64,000 nucleotides of DNA, taken from assembly GCA_032251335.1 (NCBI GenBank), contig JAVVDW010000017.1, forward strand, positions 1 through 64,000, in the 5' to 3' direction. A program made the position numbers and the translations under genes. The first letter of the stretch is position 1. Each line of letters opens with the position of its first letter. The notes under the pieces were generated by a model, which ran no database searches, was not told the DNA's origin, and saw only the letters and a list, made by a program, of their open reading frames with translations. This DNA is from UM-FILTER-40-17 sp032251335. Lineage in GTDB: Bacteria; Bacteroidota; Bacteroidia; Flavobacteriales; Flavobacteriaceae. Shown here piece by piece: positions 60,963 to 64,000 of this stretch.

Positions 60963-63371
60963 ATGATTCAAAAGTACCTATTTCTATTTCTCTTGTTCTT
61001 TTATATTTCAAACCAAGCACAGACGCTCACTGTTTTGGATGCAACTACCCAAAAACCAATTGAGTTTGCCAGTGTTTACACACAGTCATCCAATATTTTC
61101 TTAACCACGAATGCCAAAGGGCAAGTCAAATTGGGAAAACTCAAAAATGCTTCCGAAATTTTCGTTTCCATCATTGGTTACAACACACAAAAAATCACCA
61201 ACACCGCTCTTAAAGAGAGTCATTATATCGTTTTACTTACCACAAGCGCATCGCCTCTCAACGAAGTGGTCGTTTCTGCCTCCAAGTGGTCTCAAAACTC
61301 GGGCAAAGTCCCTGTTAAAATAGAAACCATAGACCATGCTTTCACCCTTTTTGCCAATCCGCAAACCAGCGCAGATTTGTTGAGCGCTTCAGGAAGTATC
61401 TTTGTACAAAAAAGCCAACTCGGTGGCGGTAGCCCCATGATTAGGGGATTTGCTACCAATAGGGTTTTGATGACCGTAGATGGCGTTCGGATGAACACAG
61501 CTATATTCAGAGGCGGAAACCTGCAAAATGTTATTTCGTTGGATCCATTGGCTGTCGGCAAAACTGAAATTATATTTGGGCCTGCATCGGTTATTTACGG
61601 CAGCGATGCCATTGGTGGCGTCATGAATTTTCAAACGCTGAAACCTGTATTTTCAGGTACAGATAAAACGCTAATCAGCACCTCCGGGCTTGCCCGATAT
61701 TCCACTGCAAATGAAGAACAAACGGCCCACGCAGATGTAATGATCGGACTCAAAAAATGGGCTTTTATAAGCAGTTTTACCTATTCGGATTTTGGCAATT
61801 TAAGAACAGGTACGCATGGGCCTACTCGTTTTTTGCGTGATCGATTTGTGAAGCGCATCAATGGAGAAGACGTCCAACTGGCGAATGACAGTCCCAGAGA
61901 GCAAGTTTCAACTGGCTTTAGCCAAACACACCTGATGCAGAAAGTCAGTTTTAAACCTTCAGACAGCTGGCAGTTAGACGCGAACGTCTATTTTTCATCT
62001 TCATCCAAATACAATAGATTTGACCGTTTGTTGCGACCGCGCGGCGACAACTTAAGGTCTGCCGAATGGTTTTATGGGCCTCAACAATGGTTGCTGGGTT
62101 CGTTGGCTGTTTCCCATACAGAGAAATCTTTTTGGTACGATGAAATGAAACTGATAGTGGCAGGCCAGCGATTGGAAGAAAGTAGGCACGACCGCGATTT
62201 AAACGCCGTCATCCGTGACAATACCATCGAAAATGTGGACGCATATTCCTTGAATGCAGATTTCTCTAAAAAGCTCGATTCGACTAAAAATTTGTATTAT
62301 GGAAGCGAGTATGTGTTGAATAATGTTTTCAGTACAGCTTTTTCAGAAAACATTGATACAGGGGCACGCGAAAAAATTCAAACCCGATATCCCGATGGCT
62401 CAGATTGGCAATCTGTAGCTGCGTATGCTAATTTTTCATGGGAAGTATCTCCTAAACTTACACTGCAATCCGGCGTTAGATACAACTTCGTTTCTATCTC
62501 TGCTACGCTCGATAACACCTTTATTCCATTTCCATTCAAAAAAGTTCAATTGGATCACGGTGCGCTTACCGGCAGTTTGGGACTCACCTGGAGGCCGGCA
62601 CCTTCGTGGGTTGTCAAGCTAAACGAATCCACCGGATTTCGTTCGCCAAACATAGATGATATCGGTAAGATTTTTGATTCCGAGCCCGGTGCACTTGTAG
62701 TACCCAATCCGGACTTAGATCCGGAATACGCATGGAATACAGACATAGGTGTAGTGAAAAGTTTTGGCAATTGGTTAAAACTCGATTTTACCGCTTTTTA
62801 TACGCATTTAGAAGATGCTTTGATTCGTGATAACTTCACTCTAAACGGTTCTGAAACCATTTTTTTTGACGGTGAAGAAAGCCAGGTCTTAGCCATACAA
62901 AACGCAGCTCAGGCTTATGTGTATGGATTTCAATACGGTGCCGAAATCAACTTTACGCCCCAATGGCAATTGAGCACCAAGGGAAATTACCAATGGGGAA
63001 ATGAAAAACCTGAAAATGACAGTGCGGTACCTTTGCGCCACGCTGCGCCATTTTTTACAGATGCGCACCTGCGCTACAAAAGCAAAAGATTGAATGCCGA
63101 TTTGTTTGTAAACTACAACGCCGAAGTGTCTTTTAACAGGCTTCCACCCTCAGAAAGAAGCGAAATACATCTTCACGACTTGGACGAGAATGGAAACCCC
63201 TTTACGCCGAGTTGGTACACGCTCAATTTGCGCACCCAATTCCCTGTTAATGATCAACTTATCCTATCCGGAACCATAGAAAATATGACAGATCAGCGCT
63301 ACAGACCCTTTTCATCGGGCATTTCCGCACCCGGAATCAATTTCATTTTTGCTGTAAAAGTGACCATTTGA
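60963..63371 (+). CDS. TonB-dependent outer-membrane receptor (haem-receptor-like)
   Basis: 802 residues. Signal peptide to ~19, a carboxypeptidase-like regulatory domain (~22-95, LTVLDATTQKPIEFASVYTQ), a plug (~110-225, QKSQLGGGSPMIRGFATNRV, VLMTVDGVRMNTA, YGSDAIGGVMNF) and a 22-strand barrel ending in Phe-rich FIFAVKVTI. The plug motifs and FRSPNIDD ... VPNPDLDPEYAW resemble the FRAP/NPNL box of haem and haemoglobin receptors. Haem uptake is plausible, but no haem-handling partner genes are nearby. Confidence 0.88.
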   Translation: MIQKYLFLFLLFFYISNQAQTLTVLDATTQKPIEFASVYTQSSNIFLTTNAKGQVKLGKLKNASEIFVSIIGYNTQKITNTALKESHYIVLLTTSASPLNEVVVSASKWSQNSGKVPVKIETIDHAFTLFANPQTSADLLSASGSIFVQKSQLGGGSPMIRGFATNRVLMTVDGVRMNTAIFRGGNLQNVISLDPLAVGKTEIIFGPASVIYGSDAIGGVMNFQTLKPVFSGTDKTLISTSGLARYSTANEEQTAHADVMIGLKKWAFISSFTYSDFGNLRTGTHGPTRFLRDRFVKRINGEDVQLANDSPREQVSTGFSQTHLMQKVSFKPSDSWQLDANVYFSSSSKYNRFDRLLRPRGDNLRSAEWFYGPQQWLLGSLAVSHTEKSFWYDEMKLIVAGQRLEESRHDRDLNAVIRDNTIENVDAYSLNADFSKKLDSTKNLYYGSEYVLNNVFSTAFSENIDTGAREKIQTRYPDGSDWQSVAAYANFSWEVSPKLTLQSGVRYNFVSISATLDNTFIPFPFKKVQLDHGALTGSLGLTWRPAPSWVVKLNESTGFRSPNIDDIGKIFDSEPGALVVPNPDLDPEYAWNTDIGVVKSFGNWLKLDFTAFYTHLEDALIRDNFTLNGSETIFFDGEESQVLAIQNAAQAYVYGFQYGAEINFTPQWQLSTKGNYQWGNEKPENDSAVPLRHAAPFFTDAHLRYKSKRLNADLFVNYNAEVSFNRLPPSERSEIHLHDLDENGNPFTPSWYTLNLRTQFPVNDQLILSGTIENMTDQRYRPFSSGISAPGINFIFAVKVTI

Positions 63372-63483
63372 TAGCGGCTTTATAAGTGTGCTTCCCAACT
63401 TTTTTTAATGATTTATAAAGTCATAAATGTTTTTAAGCAATCACTCTAATCAATTCCTTTATTCGTAGCAAGACCAAATTGGT

Positions 63484-64000
63484 TTATTCCATTTCCGAGG
63501 TAAAATAAAACCGTATAGATGGATATTTGTCCTGCGTCATTTGCAGTGTAAAGGCCGAATCGGCTAAAAAGACCAGTTGGCCGCGTTTGTCTTTGGCCAA
63601 AAATTTATTTTTTACCCGCAGAAAGTCAAGAAATTCGGCACTTTTAGGATTGTCCGTTGCCACCCAGCAAGCCTTATGGATAGATAGCGGTTCGTAGCTG
63701 CATTTGGCACCATATTCGTGTTCCAATCGGTATTGGATTACCTCAAATTGTAGTGCGCCAACCGTACCGATGACTTTTCTGTTGTTCATTTCAAGCGTGA
63801 AGAGCTGTGCCACGCCTTCGTCCATCAATTGGTCCACACCTTTGTCTAATTGCTTGGTTTTCATAGGGTCGGCATTGTTGATATACCGAAAGTGTAGTGG
63901 AGAAAAATTTGGGATTCCTTTAAAGTGGAGCAGTTCGCCACCAGTAAGCGTGTCTCCAATTTTAAAATTTCCTGTGTCGTGCAAACCGACAATATCACCG
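63484..64000 (-). CDS. prfC: Peptide chain release factor 3, C-terminal part (cut by window edge)
   Basis: 172 residues up to the edge; the frame stays open through 64000. GDIVGLHDTGNFKIGDTLTG and FSPLHFRYINNADPMKTKQL lie in the translation-factor domain II/III part, and QLMDEGVAQLFTL, TVGALQFEVIQYRLEHEYGA and SIRFYFTSEME form the RF3-specific C-terminal domain. The GTPase domain is outside the window. RF3 recycles RF1/RF2 after termination. Confidence 0.93.
   Translation of the reverse strand, partial: GDIVGLHDTGNFKIGDTLTGGELLHFKGIPNFSPLHFRYINNADPMKTKQLDKGVDQLMDEGVAQLFTLEMNNRKVIGTVGALQFEVIQYRLEHEYGAKCSYEPLSIHKACWVATDNPKSAEFLDFLRVKNKFLAKDKRGQLVFLADSAFTLQMTQDKYPSIRFYFTSEME

Overview
The window looks like chromosomal DNA of a member of the Bacteroidota, most likely class Flavobacteriia. 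The evidence is moderate-to-low G+C, promoters of the TTG-N18-23-TAnnTTTG type instead of E. coli -35/-10 boxes, no clear Shine-Dalgarno sites, a Bacteroidota-type RpoZ, a PorD (DUF4835) type IX secretion protein, a ResB-CcsA fusion, and several gene orders that are familiar in Flavobacteriaceae (guaA/LysM protein/osmC/pyrG/yidC; dapA/bamD/rpoZ/coaBC/porD/recN). I cannot name the genus.

Layout. 1-660: 5' part of an IS4-family transposase running off the left edge, then repeated leader sequences. 660-3436: SRPBCC protein, SDR protein and photolyase, the first two each behind a copy of the same ~115-bp leader. 3433-9072 (minus): exonuclease, TPR hybrid histidine kinase, lipA, a divergent Nramp transporter and an ECF-like sigma factor. 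9240-10108: a small AT-rich island with a DUF5678-like protein and a retropepsin-like protease whose C-terminal SEC-C zinc motif is out of frame by one base. 10270-18062: guaA, LysM/receptor-like protein, osmC, pyrG, yidC. 18063-24853: rhodanese, membrane protein, an orphan primase-like zinc protein behind a structured leader, two tRNAs, mce, rbfA, a LolE-like permease, glnS, folB. 25065-28307 (minus): TonB, lipoproteins, YHS and CPXCG proteins. 28448-31427: greA with a terminator-like leader, a peroxiredoxin, then maf, KdsC-like and DUF2520 genes on minus. 31586-39550: cytochrome c biogenesis fusion, an FRG-domain remnant, NIPSNAP and AlbA_2 proteins, a two-hairpin intergenic element, a 5'-nucleotidase split in two genes, and a DUF6913-like gene. 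39587-48305: lysine/cell-wall, envelope-assembly, CoA, type IX secretion, repair, fatty-acid, glycosyl transfer and 16S rRNA methylation genes. 48347-52864 (minus): lysS, a flippase and a glycosyltransferase. 53057-64000: PIG-L deacetylase, a 36-residue membrane peptide gene, a sodium:solute symporter, a 7TM hybrid kinase, a Gfo/Idh oxidoreductase, a TonB-dependent receptor and the 3' part of prfC.

Most of the window is ordinary core genome. I did not find a large uncharacterised multi-gene system. The points most worth attention are the out-of-frame SEC-C motif on the retropepsin gene, the greA leader hairpin that starts at the predicted transcript start, the structured leader before the orphan zinc protein, the repeated leaders at the left edge, the twin perfect hairpins near 37.1 kb, and three genes or gene remnants that are easy to miss (CPXCG protein, 36-residue membrane peptide, FRG remnant).
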